NCBI GenBank assembly: GCA_963932465.1
Contig: OZ010796.1
Span: 80,299,292-80,363,291, forward strand
Direction: 5' to 3'
Source: Maratus speciosus
Lineage: Eukaryota; Arthropoda; Arachnida; Araneae; Salticidae
DNA length: 64,000 nt
The position numbers and the translations under genes are program-made. The notes under the pieces were generated by a model that ran no database searches, was not told where the DNA came from, and saw nothing but the letters and a program-made list of their open reading frames with translations. The stretch's first letter is position 1. The number at the start of each line of letters is the position of its first letter. Below are positions 46,119 through 58,775 of this stretch, piece by piece.

Positions 46119-47903
46119 CATTGATTCATAGCAATTCAATATTGAGAGCATGAGGCTGTAACCCAATTCTTCAAGTTGAGCATAATTTTTGTTTGATGTT
46201 AAACTGTCTTCCCAGATACAGTTTGCTTTGTTGTGAGTTTTACTGCATCTTATTCATCAAACTGATCATTTTCAAAAACACAACACATACAATCAGAGAC
46301 AACTTGGCTTCATGAAACTCGTAGTGCAAATAACTCATCGACCACGAATAAAACAAAAGCAAGCAGACATTAGAAGAAAGTAATGAAAAAGTAGAACAGT
46401 AAATGAAAAAAACATTTATCTTTCTCTTCAAATGCATTTAAAAGCATACAGTACTATGGACGTTTTATTTCCTATACTGTACGAAAGAAAAAATTAAAAA
46501 TTGACAATATATACCACACAAAAAAGTAAGAATAAGAAACAAAAAGGTGATAAATTTTTTTTATCTCTTTCTACTGCAGTAAAAACATACACAAAGTGAG
46601 AAACAGTGAATATTAGTTAGGACGTGGAATCAAAGAAGAGTTGTAGTATTGCTAATTTAGTGGGATTTTTAAAAAATTCAAATTACCACTATTTTCAAAT
46701 AGTATTATTTGTCTAATCTGCCATTAAATAAGATGAATATCACTGTTTGGAAATAGAGGTAGATATTTAAATATACAGTTAAATTATCAACTCTGGAGAA
46801 GAGAGAAGAAATTCAAATCTTGGCCTACGATTATGTGTATTAAGCGGCATTAGTCCTATGGGACAAGATCAAGGGACCAGAAAAAAATGTGTGCATCAAA
46901 CAGAATCATATCAGACTGTATTTTAACATGCTATTTAAATTAATCATATATATTTTACTTAGCAATGCATCAGTGAAAGAATGTATGACAACAATTCAGA
47001 ATATTAGTCCTATAAGGGTATTTTCCATTTTATATTTAAATTCAAGCCTGCCTGTCAATTTTGTCTATTTTACATTTTTAGCCAAATGTTAAATCAGCGT
47101 TTGAAATCCTTGGTGGTCCACTGGTCCGAGACCACCAAAAATTCAATCGGACTACTAATTTGAAAAATTTAATGGTCCGCAGGACCAGTTACTTTCCCCC
47201 CCCTCTCTGACAGGTAAATGTAAACTTGTCCATCCCTGAGAAAAATTGCAACTAAACACAAATCACATAATTTTATTTCATTACAAAAAATAAATTGCAT
47301 TAAACCTTAGTCAGTTGAAAAAATAATCTGAAATGAAATATTTAATTAATAATTTTATAGTTTTTCTTTATGTACTGTTTAATTTTTAACAAATTATAAT
47401 TTTACATTTTATTATGCTGAAAATTTTGGATAATTGCAAAGGAAATTTAGTTTACATTCTAGGGGGGGGGGGTCACTCAAAGGGTTAAAGGGACTTAATA
47501 TAATTTTATGTAGCAGGTCAGTGATGATTACTCCAGACAAGTAAATTCTTATGCTTACTAGTCCTTGGGACCAGTGACTTTTTTATATCCATTCTACCAC
47601 AATAAATGTGTTTAATAATTGGGTTTCATTCAGTTTTATGGCCTTAACTTCACAGCAAGTATTTCATTGCTTCTACAATTTGATCATTGCTTTACTTAAA
47701 AAAAAATAATAATGGTAGAATTTTGTAGGTGTGAGGCTTCACCTGCAAAATTCTCTTGAACAGAATTTCAAAATTTTTGGCATCAACATCCCCTCCCCCT
47801 ATCTGAGACAGATTTTTAGGCCCCCGAGATATAGTATCCTATACAACCCTCTGAGTTGAACAACCCTGCATTTATACATATTAGATAAAAAGATTTAATT
47901 AAC
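46119..47903. other. AT-rich region upstream of the candidate gene
   Basis: Holds a small hairpin-rich patch (47109-47180, GGTGGTCCACTGGTCC then GAGACCACC), a related AGTCCTTGGGACCAGTGACT at about 47561, and a G-run at about 47462-47472. No exon identified. Confidence 0.4.
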
Positions 47904-47949
47904 ATGCCTAGTTTAAAATATAGACTGTCAGATGAAGAGAAAGATGAAG
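47904..47949 (+). CDS. candidate gene, coding exon 1
   Basis: ATG at 47904 is the first Met after an in-frame stop (47886-47888) and starts MPSLKYRLSDEEKDE. The exon ends in a perfect donor, AAG|GTAAGT (intron from 47950), leaving one base (phase 1). The acidic SDEEKDE end is protein-like. It fits in phase with the exon at 48649. The gene would run over 11 kb on the plus strand with four small exons (110 residues). I do not recognise the product. Neighbouring exon calls and matching phases are the support; transcript evidence is absent. An earlier non-coding exon may exist upstream. Confidence 0.45.
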
Positions 47950-48648
47950 GTAAGTCAAAACTAGTTATATCTTTCATGCCAACAAAAACTACAAGTATTT
48001 TTCATATTGCCCAGTTTATCAATTGAAAATTAGAAAAATAAATATGAAAAGAAAATATAGTAATAATAATAAAAAAAATTACAAAACTTACAGAAACAGG
48101 AAAAATTTTAAAAATATTTAAATAGATCAGTTGAATGAAAAATTAATTAAGATGAAAAAAAGTCATCAAAGCAGCTCATTAAATTTGCAATAAAACATTA
48201 AAATTATTTTGCAATGAATTACTAAAAACTCTGCAAGCTCATCAGCAGGGGTGAAAGCAGAGAACACAAATCAGAGGTTTCGCTTTGGAGCGCGGTGATT
48301 TATAAATGCATGCAGTGAGGATTTTCACATAAGTTTATAATAATACAAAAGCTTTTGTAATAGCATACGTTTTAGCAAAAAAAAAAAAAAAAAAAAAAAA
48401 AACTGAAAAGGTATTTGCACTCAAAAATAACAAATTTTCAGAATGTGAAACAGGTGGAAATCACTAGGTTCCACCCCTGAACCTCATAATAATAATAATG
48501 AAATATGTACTTACCAACATGTCTAAAACCTGCTGATAAAATTATTGTAACATCTCAAAAGTAAAACATAAAAAAAAAGAAATGTTTATCTAAATTCTCA
48601 ATCCAGAAGACTAGCAAAATTGTTCAGATTTTGTTTCTTCAATTATAG

Positions 48649-48689
48649 ACGTTGACTGGGTCATAACTGTAAAAGTCACAAAAAACAAT
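48649..48689 (+). CDS. candidate gene, coding exon 2
   Basis: Acceptor TTTGTTTCTTCAATTATAG ends at 48648 and donor AAT|GTAAGG starts at 48690. Entered in phase 1, its 41 nt complete a Asp codon and then read VDWVITVKVTKNN without a stop, ending in phase 0. The alternating hydrophobic pattern suggests a beta strand. Function unknown. Confidence 0.45.
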
Positions 48690-49770
48690 GTAAGGTTTAA
48701 GCAATAAAATTATTACTCAAAATTTCTTTATTAAGTGATTTAAAAAAATGAGTATTATTATAGCATTAAAAATGAAACAGATTAGCAACAAGAACATATA
48801 AATGTTTTCTATAATATTTTCTAAGGATTCATATTCTGAAAATTCATAAACTATTTGACATATAATTATATAAAACTGTATATATCAAATTTTTAGAAAG
48901 AAAATCATGATTATCATACAAATCTTGATTAAAGATAAAGTAGCCCTTTATTATAGCATGCCTAGTAACATTGCTCATTAGGATATATCAATCTTTTTCT
49001 GTGTCTTCAAAAGGAAGTAAAAAAAAATTACCAGGCATTAAAGTACAAGTTTCACAAATGAAGCTGAACTGCACACAAATATAAAATTACCACAATATTA
49101 ACATATGTGCACATATCAATGACATAAGCTGTAAAATTGAATTTTCTCAATGGTTTTACATCAAAATGGTTTTACATCTCAAAAACATTAAAAAAGTTGC
49201 ATTTTTTTCCTTCCAGATTAAAAAAAAAAAAAATCATGCCTTTATAACTTTTAAGCAGTTTTTAAGTGTTACAATAAATAACTATACATTGAGGTATATT
49301 AGTTCATTCAAATTGTAATATGCTTATAAACTAACATTTGGGGATAGATATAAAACATTTACTTGTAAATTAAAATAATTTTCTGAATGTCCTTTATTAC
49401 ATCATGCATTTGGATCTGTCATACTTTTTGCCTCCTGACAAGGACAATATGCAAGGGGCCACTGTACATAAGCTAAAATCCATAAAATTAGTAATCAAGT
49501 TATCTGTATTTGATTTTTTTTTTTTTTTTACTAAACAATTTGCATAAATATCCTTAACTGAGTATGTGAAATTGCATTTAAGAAGCAATTAAATAAAATA
49601 TAATGAAGACTGAGAATTTATATGAATCTTTAAAAAGCCATTGATTTGCTGACATTATGTTCAATAAATACTATAGCTATGGGGAAAAACAAAATAATTA
49701 AAATGGTGTGCTCTATAGATGATAAAACATAATTATGCTGCAGCATATCAACAAAACAATTTTGAGTATA
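48690..49770. other. intron sequence of the candidate gene
   Basis: AT-rich, no other feature recognised. Confidence 0.4.
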
Positions 49771-50500
49771 CAGTTGAACTTCCCTTTAACAAAGCCCCTA
49801 TTTAACAAAATTTTCTGCTGAATCTTGACTTTGAGCAACATTAACATGCAAATTAATCTCCATATTACGAAAAAATACTCCATATAATGAAGTTTTTTCC
49901 ACTTTTATTCATGCACAACATTTCAAAGAGAGAAGTTACTGTTGCGATGAATGCATGAATTTATTTCAGCGGATTGTATCAAAATAATTTTTTTTTTATT
50001 TATTTAATGATTTTCATTGAAAAGAAGACATGCTAAAAGCCTTCAATACAATAAGAAGGTGATTCCAGTTTCATGAGAATGTTACAGATAAATTGTTCGG
50101 ATACTTACAAAAATGTGAAAATTTTTATGAACAATGTATTTTTTATAAGAAACCTGTACAAAGTAATATTACAGACTTTTTTACAGTTTAATACTGAGAA
50201 AAAAGTTATGCTATGCTTCAGTTTTTGTTTACCTCTCTTTATTATGGGTTTTTTTTAGAAATTATTCTAATTAAATTTTTCTCATATGACTCTACTGTTA
50301 AAAAAAAAAAAAAAAAAGTTACTGCCCTAAGTGAAGTGCATTTTTCCAATATTCCAGTTTTATGTGTATTTTTCATTTTATGCATGTGTATTTTATTATA
50401 CAAATTTCATGAATTTGAGTTCATTTCTGTTTAATGAATTTTCTTTATAATGAAGTGTTTAAGTATAACGATGACACTTTGTTAAATAGAAGTTTCACTG
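49771..50500. mobile_element. Tigger-like MITE, 730 bp
   Basis: CAGTTGAACTTCCCTTTAAC at 49771 preceded by TA; read backwards from 50500, CAGTGAAACTTCTATTTAAC. The 3' flank is CA rather than TA, probably one substitution. CAGTTGAACxTC ends are characteristic of Tigger-type elements. Internal ATAATGAAGT motifs recur near both ends (49876 and 50448). No transposase. Confidence 0.65.
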
Positions 50501-51124
50501 CATTTCTGTTTCCTACATGCTATATACCTCAATCATGGTTGCAAGAAGTACATCCAAAACAAGACTGAAAACTTTATGAATATTAGGTATAATCCAATGA
50601 AGATGGGCTAAAAGACTTTTATTGTCTTGTATTATGGCCAACAGCTGATTTTTTAGAATGAAACAGAGTGATTAAATGTTTTTGATGTAAAATTGTTATT
50701 ATTTAAAATATATAAAGTATAATATAATGACAGTCAAAAACTCTCCAAGATTGAAATTCATGATGAGACTGAAGGTCTTGCACCCATTATCATAGATGCC
50801 ATCTAAGATACTTGCATCTCCCTACTGTTTTTCCAGTTACAAAGTTCTTTAGCAAATGCTTTGCCAAAAAATGCAAATAACTGTTATTACCTGTACAAGA
50901 AAGTTACATAAATTTTGTTTTCTCTTAAAAACTCATCTCTGTATGATTTCTCATTTTTCTATATTTACGGGAAAGTGTGTCTACATTCTTCTTTTGCAAT
51001 TTGGTTTTATTTGCTGAAACCTTGTTACATTAATCAACTCTGAAGGCAACAAGTGTTAGCTGATTTTAACACGATATCCATGCCCAGTTTTTAAATATTT
51101 TGCATAATTTCTGTATATGTATAT
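50501..51124. other. AT-rich intron sequence
   Basis: No supported feature. Confidence 0.5.
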
Positions 51125-51640
51125 ATATCAATATGGTTTCTACTTTTGTAGTTATTTGATACCATTCAAAAGAAATTCCATTTGAAGCTGCACATTTATC
51201 ATATCACAGTACCACTTAAAAATTCACACATATTAAGTTAAATAATGCTATAAAAAGTGATAGAATATCTTTATTAAGACTTACGATCGTTTCATCGCAC
51301 AATCGGCGACATTTTCAAAATCAATCATAATAGAAAATATTTTCACATAACTTAAAAATAATAATATAGTAAACAATGTCACGAGACATGTTTACTATAT
51401 TATTATTTTTAAGTTATGTGAAAATATTTTCTATTATGATTGATTTTGAAAATGTCGCCGATTGTGCGATGAAACGATCGTAAGTCTTAATAAAGATATT
51501 CTATCACATTTTATAGCATTATTTAACTTAATTTGTTTATAAGTGATTATTATACATGTTTTTATAATTCACACATAATTAATAATTATATTGAAATATA
51601 TTACTCTGCTACTAAGAATTTTATAAAGGTTATTACATCA
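51125..51640 (+). repeat. paralogous repeat copy 1, split by a palindromic insertion
   Basis: 51138-51232 plus 51566-51630 together match the continuous copy at 51950-52106 (TAGTTATTTGATA-CATTCAAA, CACTTAAAAAT, then ATAATTATAT-GAAATATATTACTCTGC). The break point is occupied by the 333-bp insertion. Confidence 0.85.
51233..51565. mobile_element. 333-bp insertion that is mostly a near-perfect 301-bp palindrome
   Basis: The palindrome spans 51232-51532 with centre at about 51382 (ATGTC ACGA GACAT): arms of about 148 bp with only a few mismatches or single-base slips. A 33-bp AT-rich tail follows. The whole is flanked by an exact 12-bp direct repeat, AATTCACACATA (51221-51232 and 51566-51577), and the uninterrupted paralogue nearby shows the equivalent empty site. 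No coding capacity. Long inverted arms with a 9-12-bp duplication recall MULE-type foldback elements, but the asymmetric tail does not fit simply. Confidence 0.85.
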
Positions 51641-51949
51641 TTTTCAATTTGCAAAAAAAACCATTCATTTATAATTGTTGATGATAATTTGTATTGTTTT
51701 ATAATGGTTTTATATTAGCATTCAAATTATTATGCTGCAAAAGCACATGTAATTATGAATGTGAGTCTATTAGGATATGTTTTCATTCTGAATTGTCAAA
51801 AATTCTTTTTGAAATATTATATCTTATTATTAATGGTATCATATATTTTTAAATATATAACAATGGTTAGCTAAATGATTAGCTTTAGCAATCTTATAAA
51901 TATTATGTGCTAAGTTCACTGCTGCAATTGTGCATGTTCTTAGTGTATT

Positions 51950-52105
51950 AACAATATGATTTCTATTTTAGTAGTTATTTGATATCATTCAAAGGAAATT
52001 CTATTTGAAGTTGTTCATTTATCATCTCGCAGTATCACTTAAAAATCCCTACATAATCAATAATTATATCGAAATATATTACTCTGCTACTAAGAATTTT
52101 ATAAA

Positions 52106-52106
<1 letters not shown>
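51950..52106 (+). repeat. paralogous repeat copy 2, empty site
   Basis: Uninterrupted version of 51125-51640, running AAAAATCCCTACATAATCAATAA across the insertion point. About 85-90% identical to copy 1 by eye. Confidence 0.85.

Positions 52107-52139
<33 letters not shown>
52107..52139 (+). repeat. microsatellite (TA)n
   Basis: About 16 TA units. Confidence 0.9.
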
Positions 52140-52142
<3 letters not shown>

Positions 52143-52714
52143 ATATAAGGACATTAATCACCAGATACTTTCAATTTTAGACATTTTATCGAATATTTAA
52201 CAATATACTTGCCAGATATTTCTGGAACTTCAGGATTATGAAGAATATGTTTAACTTGATATTTATCAATAGTGATTTGATCAGAAGGACAATTAGGGAG
52301 GACAACAAAAAATCAAAGAAAAATAATAATGTTTGGGATCACCCTGTAAAATAAAATGCATGAAATGATCTTTTGCTATAGCTTACCAATATATCAATAT
52401 TGTACAATATGTGTATTGATTTGTGGAAGAACAGCATGTATATTCATGGGGATATATTGATTTTTTTTTAAAGTAAAAAAAAATCTTGCATGTTTTTTGT
52501 TTATATCATGCAGGGATTTTTACCAAATTTAACGCCAGTTTCAGAAAATTTGACAAAATGTGGTAGAAATAATATAGTGTAATTGGAATGTAAATATATT
52601 AAACATTTGATGAAATATGAGCAGTTTTATGAAATATTTTTTACCTATGCATGCACGCACAATAAAAAATATTTTTTTTCCATGTTTTAATAGTCAACTC
52701 TATGGAGCAACTCA

Positions 52715-52756
<42 letters not shown>

Positions 52757-52885
52757 AAAAATCCAATCAAATATCGTGAAAATTTATAAAGATATTGGCA
52801 ATAGAATAAGCTGATTTTTAGTTGTTCTCTAAAAATAGCTAAATGATAAAGGGTTTTCCACAAATTGTCAGTTTTAATTTATTTA
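52140..52885 (+). repeat. 2-kb inverted duplication, left arm
   Basis: Complement of about 53060-54165 after removal of the TTAA MITE in that arm. Shared: GACATTTTATCGA region, GAACTTCAGGATTATGAAGA, TTTGGGATCACCCTGTAAAA, GGGGATATATTGATTTTTTT, TTTAACGCCAGTTTCAGAAA, TAGTTGTTCTCTAAAA. An A-run of over 35 (about 52718-52755) has expanded in this arm only. Confidence 0.85.
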
Positions 52886-53059
52886 TTTTTATTATTTTTT
52901 TTTATTGATGTTTTAGTTCTTCATAAAAAACCACCAGAATGACCCTGTTCCAAGTAAAAAAAAAAAAAAAAAAAAAAGAAGTATCAAAATCTAAGCATTT
53001 CTTCTAAATCTACACGTTGATGTTCATTAAATACAAACTCTTTTGCTGAAAGCCAGTTA

Positions 53060-54165
53060 ATAAAAAATGACATCTTGTGGAAAATACCTTATCATTCAGC
53101 AGCTTTTAGAGAACAACTAAAAATCACCTCAGTATATCGCTGATATCTTTCTGAATTTTCACGATATTTGACTGGCTTTTTTTTAAATGAGTTGTTCCAT
53201 AGAGTTAAGGGTGTATTCGAAAAAATATTTTTCCACCCTCAACAGCTCGAAATTTTCTGAGACATTTTCAGACTCATTTTTAAAAGTAAAAACATGAAAC
53301 TTGCTGGGGTGATTTCTGAAGACATGTTTAACATGCCGTGTGATTTCATTTTCAGCTCAATTAATTAGAATTTGATTTTTAGACAATTATTTTCTCAGTA
53401 TGACCATTTTTTTCATTCCCAGATCGCCCGCTTCGGAAAATTCGGTTCAAAATGCCAACTTTGACAGCGTTTTTTACAGTATTTTCTGCATTTATCAAAA
53501 ACTTAAGAAGCACCACACATAATATAGTTTCTAAATAAGAGAATTTCCAAATTTGATGCGTTTGAGAGCAAAAATGAATTTTAAAATGAATCAGAAAATT
53601 AGCAGTTTGGATCGGAATACACCCTTAACTATTAAATCATGAAGAAAAAAAATATTTTTTGTGGTGTGCACATGTGCAGATAAAAATTATTTCATACAGC
53701 TGCTCATATCTCATAAAATATTCAGTATGTTTACATTCAAGTGTGCATTATATTATTTCTACTATATTTTGTCAAATTTTCTGAAACTGGCGTTAAATTT
53801 GGTTGAAAACCCTGCATGATATAAACAAGAAACGTGAAAGAATTTTCTGAACTTTAAAAAAAAAAATCAATATATCTCCATGAATACATGCTATTTATTC
53901 TTACACAAATGAATACACATATTGTGCAATAGTGACACATTCATAAGCTATAGCGATAGATCACTGCATGCATTTTATTTTATAGGGTGATCCCAAACAT
54001 TATTTTTCTTCTTTGATTTTTTGTTCGCCCTCTAATTGTCCTTCTGATGAAATCCCCATTGATAAATATGGTCAAGCATATTCTTCATAATCCTGAAGTT
54101 CCAGAAAAATTTGACAAAATCTCTAAAATTGAAAGTGTCCAGGGATTAATGGTCATATAGTGTAT
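53060..54165 (-). repeat. 2-kb inverted duplication, right arm
   Basis: Complement of 52140-52885, ending only about 12 bp before candidate exon 3. About 80-85% identical by eye. The loop between the arms (52886-53059) contains a second A-run. Confidence 0.85.
53205..53628. mobile_element. TTAA-target MITE inside the right arm
   Basis: TTAAGGGTGTATTCG at 53205 and, read backwards from 53628, TTAAGGGTGTATTCCG. The other arm has the empty site (complement reads AGAGTTGACTATT where this arm has AGAG-TTAA...TTAA-CTATT), which proves insertion at a TTAA-like target. The family matches 11449-11877, 11878-12101 and, in palindromic form, 6261-7237. Confidence 0.85.
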
Positions 54166-54177
54166 ATTCTATTACAG

Positions 54178-54238
54178 AGTAATGCTGACGACACTAGTAC
54201 AGAAATCATAAGAGAGGAAGCAAAGTGTGAAGCAAAAA
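54178..54238 (+). CDS. candidate gene, coding exon 3
   Basis: Acceptor TGTATATTCTATTACAG ends at 54177; donor AAA|GTAAGT starts at 54239. Entered in phase 0 it reads SNADDTSTEIIREEAKCEAK and leaves one base (phase 1). The sequence is charged and helix-prone. Both splice sites are close to consensus, which makes this the best-looking exon of the model. Whether further exons lie between 48690 and 54177 is unknown. Confidence 0.5.
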
Positions 54239-55714
54239 GTAAGTTGAATTTAACTACAGTAATTATCAAAGTTGAAATAATGTTTATTGAAAAAACTTTT
54301 TTGCATTTAAAAATAAAAATGATGAGAAGAATTTTATGTCTATGCTCCATGAACATTTACATAAGGGCAAATCCATGAGCAAGATCATGTGGGTCATTTT
54401 CCTAGAAACATACAAAAACAACGTCAGTGAAAAAAGTTTTATAATATAAATGTGGCATGGTATAATGAGCAATACATGTAAATAATTATTAATTTTTCCT
54501 ATAAATAATATATTCACAGAGCTTGACAAATGATGTCTGTGGCCTGTCACAGTTGTAGTATCTACCACTTAACAGGTCTGTAAAGTTGTTTTTAAACCTT
54601 TTTCTGTGATATACTATTTTTAATCAAGAGTGTTTGAGATAATGATAACCGCTTTTTTAAAAAACATTTTTTTAAACTATCTATCCATTAGTTGTAAAAT
54701 TTCATGTATATGGCTCAGCCTTCTTTGAAACTACTCATTTTCACACTTATCAGGAAGCCAATAGTAGCTTACCAGAAATTCTAATGAGTTTAAACCATAC
54801 GCTAAAAGATCTTTTTTTTTTTCTTCTTCTTTCCACGTACTGACTCTTCTTTTTTTGGCAAAAAGAGAAAAGAAGATATTATTAATGTTTACTTGAAAAT
54901 TACAAGTACAACATGATTAATAAAATGAATGGATATGACTAGAATATTGCTTTTTCAAAATAAATTTTTACATTGCCTGAGGGGGGAAAAATTGCTTTTT
55001 ATAAATAATTAATACAAAAAGAAATAAACCTATATTAGTTTTTTCACTCATTAAATATATTTCTTTATTTTGAAAAGCTTTAATTATCTGTGGAAAGAAT
55101 AATACATGGCATTAATAAGCAAAAAATAACACCTTGTCTGTTCTTTAGCCTAATACTTCTAGAATCCAAACAACTGTCTGATACATTCATAAAAAAAATT
55201 TCAGTTTATAAATTACAAATTTTGCCTGCATTGTTATTCATGTACTAAGAAATGAAATAGCAACTCTCTTTTTTTGATTAAAAAAAAATCTTTCTAAAAA
55301 TTTTGTCAATTTTTGCATTTTAAACTTTTACATTTAAAAGTGAGTTTGTAAATCTGTCAGATGGAGTAGTTTTTTAACCTTTTCAGTTATGAAAATGACT
55401 GAAATGCATGGAATTTTTTATATTTATTTTATCACGATTATTATTATAATTATCCTTATTTAAAATCATTAATCTTCAAATTAATAGAAAACAAGTTCTC
55501 ATTTCGTCTGAAACATATTTTATTCTGTTTTACAGCCAAATTATAAAACACAAGAAAAATTCAGTACATTTTTACTTTGCATCATCTCTTTTTATTATTT
55601 TTTTTCTTCACATAACAGCTGGAGAACCTTGATGGAGATTAAAAGAACTTTTCTTTATAATTGTTTAATTTGATCAAAAAATCATAATTTTATTTATTTT
55701 TAGACTTTTTTTTT
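54239..55714. other. intron sequence
   Basis: AT-rich with several T/A homopolymers, no supported feature. Confidence 0.45.
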
Positions 55715-57530
55715 TGTTTCGTGGTGATTTTTTGACATTCGTAAAAGGAATTCGGTTTTAAACTTTTACCTAAATATAATAAATATTGTATCCCGAAATT
55801 TGTGAATTTTTAGCAGTTTTTTCCGTTTTTCGCATTCTTCAGTGATTTTTTGACATTCATGAAAGAATCCAGTTTACAATAATAGCCAGTGTAACAAACT
55901 TTGTCCTTCACAATTTCTGAACTTTTAACACTTTCCAATATAGTTGAAAAGTGTTTTTGAATTCGGTTTGTCTGTCCAAGCTCTAACTTGCGTAATTATA
56001 GTAGAGTTGCCATGAAATTGACAAATGTTATTGAGACATACTATGGCATGTTTGGTTTTGAAAATGAAGCGTGTAGTATTTATAGTTCTGCTACAGGGAC
56101 ATTCAAAATAATTCTGTTACATTATGACATAGCCGAAAGAACATTTGTGGTGGTTTTTATTGAGGTTTCGTAATTTCAAATACTTTGAAATTTAAATGTA
56201 TCACTGAAGTGCACGACAAGATGCTTACTATAGAATGTGGTATGCATAGCATTCATCATTCCTTTACACAGATACCCAAAGTAATTCCATTACATTACGA
56301 TCTGTGTGGAAAAATCTTTTGCGCTGTATTTTATTTGTGTTACACTATTTCAAAGATATTGAAATTGATATACATGTATTTCTGAGGTGCACTGCAAGAG
56401 ACTTAATATGGTGTGCATAGCATTCATTGTTCATATACAGGGACACACAAAATAAGTTGATTTTAGTACTGTCTATGATCAATAATTGCTGAAAGGGTGT
56501 TTTCAATTGTGGCATTCATTTTTTAATTTAATGATTTAGGGGTTATAAGTTAGATTTATAAATTCTATGGATCATATACAGGGCTGCACAAAACATCTCA
56601 AGTACATTTCGATTTTTTGATGGAAATTGATGAAAGGGCATTTTAAATTGTCCTATGCATTTTCTTAGGGTACTAATTTTATCATCCTATGTTATTATAA
56701 GACAAATTTATAGATTTTATACATGGTTGCACAAAAAAATTCAGATATATTTCCAGCTATTGGTGATAGTTGCTGAAAGTGTTTTCAAATGCGTTATGGA
56801 TTTCACAATTTTTTTTTATTTAGACATCATTTTTCACCTTATTAAACTATGAAGTTTCATTGTAATATTCTGAATGTGTTGGAAAGTGTTTTATAATCCA
56901 TGCTTGATGCGTTATTTTATGTTCTTGTTAGCTTTTTATTGTGTGCCGTGCCAATTTCTTGACATTCGTGAAAAAATTCCGCTTACAATGTTTTAGCCCA
57001 CTATGGTAAATTTTTACATTTGCAATTTTCGAATTTTTAGAGTTTTTTATGTGAATTTTAGTGGTTTGTTTTTAAAATTAGCGGTGATTTTTCCCCATTA
57101 GTAAAATGAATCTGGTTTAAATAGTACAGTGAATGTTGTCCTCTTCTCAACAATGCTCATTCAGAATTCCTACAGTGACTTTTGAAGTTTTCTTAATTTT
57201 TTAATGCAATTGTTACATTTCTTTCATTTTGTGACAACTTTTCAGCAATTGTATAAAGAACAGCTTTACTGTTTTTTAGGAGCTGTTGTCCCATTTAATC
57301 TTTTATATCTTTATTAAATTTTGTCCTCTGCAATTTTTGAAATTTTAGTGATATTCTTATGCCATTTTAGCGTTTTTTCTCTTTTCACTGTGAATTTTCT
57401 ACTTAGTGTAAAAGTAATCAAGTTTCAAACTTTAAGTCCAATAAAATAAATTTTGTCCTCTTTTTAATAGTTTATTCAGAATTTGTACAGTAAATAATGA
57501 CTTTTTAGCGAATATTCTTATGCAATTTCA
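55715..57530 (+). repeat. diverged tandem-repeat field, two interleaved unit types
   Basis: Type 1 (about 100-120 bp) contains GTGATTTTTTGACATTCGT, GAAA-GAAT-CGGTTTA, TTTGTCCTC-CAATTTTTG and AATTTTTAGC-GTTTTTTC, seen at about 55725, 55840, 56950, 57060, 57310 and 57420. Type 2 (about 150-190 bp, 55990-56860) contains ATGCATAGCATTCAT, ACAGGGACACACAAAAT, TGCTGAAAGGGTGTTTTCAA, with weaker echoes to 58600. Small open frames at 55988-56173 and 56185-56385 fall in type 2 units. Very diverged, so an old array. Confidence 0.55.
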
Positions 57531-58775
57531 AACATACATACATATAAATGTATGTGTGTGTATAAGTTTCAAACAAAACATAAACAATAATACAACTTTT
57601 ACATTTTATTACTACTTCTCTGGGGCCCAAGTTGGCTTTCAGTGTCTCTGACAAAACCTTTTTATTTTCATATAAAATAAAATGTAATTAATCTGTCAAT
57701 GGTACAGAATGATAGAACTTTCTGAGGGAGCATTCGAAACACTTCTGTGGTTTCTAATTAAAAATTTTCTATTACTGTTAAATCTGCAGCTCTTAATGAG
57801 CACATGAAAAGCATCTTCAAAGTTTAGTCCTATATGCATTGCTTGCTTTATTTTTTATACTCATGCCTTGAGTCAGTCATGACTGATAATTATAAACAGT
57901 GAAGTTCATAGCAATACATAAAGAGTGTCTCATTTGAGCCGATACAACTCAATTTCAGAATCAGAAATTTTTTTATGGCTTTGGTTCGTCTGTTGCCATC
58001 TATCCATGCTCTAACTTCAGTAAATATACTTGCATTTCTACATGATTGGTATAAGTTAATGAAGTTTACTACAGGACATTCCCTTTTAAAATAAATGCGG
58101 AAAATTTATAATTTGTTTACAAAGACACAAAGAAATTCCACTACATTGCAGATTTATGAAAAAAAGAAAATATTAGGCATTTTACCGGAATTGCTTAAGT
58201 ATGTTTTAATAGTGTTATGCACTTTCTGTGCAAACCATCTCTTAGTGTATACTAAGAGATATTTATAAAATATAAATAAATTTACAATTTTAATAATATA
58301 AAAAAATTCTGAATATACAGGATTACGTAATTTTAATTTGGATGCATAGCCATCTGTGAAGTAATTGTTAGAAAAGTGTTTTTAAATGTATCACACATAT
58401 TATTTTATATATTTATATGTTGTTATTTGAACTGTATTATGCAAATTATTTTAATTGTACTATTTTATAGCTGATTTTAACTTAAGAATAATATGTGATG
58501 GATGTAGATATCTGTATATCATATGATAGGTTCCATAAAATAATTCGAATACCTTACAAACTAAGGATGCTAATTGCTAAAATTGGGCTGTCAATTTATG
58601 CATTTTCTGAATTGTTTGTTTAAATATCTTCTTTCGCTTAATCGAAAAATTTACTTTCCTTTCAGTATTCTTGAAAATTCATAATTTATGCATGATTTAA
58701 AATTATTATTTTAAAATTATTATTTCCATGTTGTTTTGAGTGAATTTTTAAATTTTTGTTTCTGTATATTTACAG
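57531..58775. other. intron sequence with repeat echoes
   Basis: A (TG)/(TA) patch near 57535-57570 and a perfect hairpin with 10-bp arms at 58237-58260 (ATCTCTTAGT GTAT ACTAAGAGAT). Otherwise AT-rich. Confidence 0.4.

Noticed and set aside
47109..47585. Small inverted-repeat element with GGTCC-rich hairpins
   Set aside because: The hairpins at 47113 and 47561 are suggestive, but no consistent terminal repeats or target duplication could be matched.
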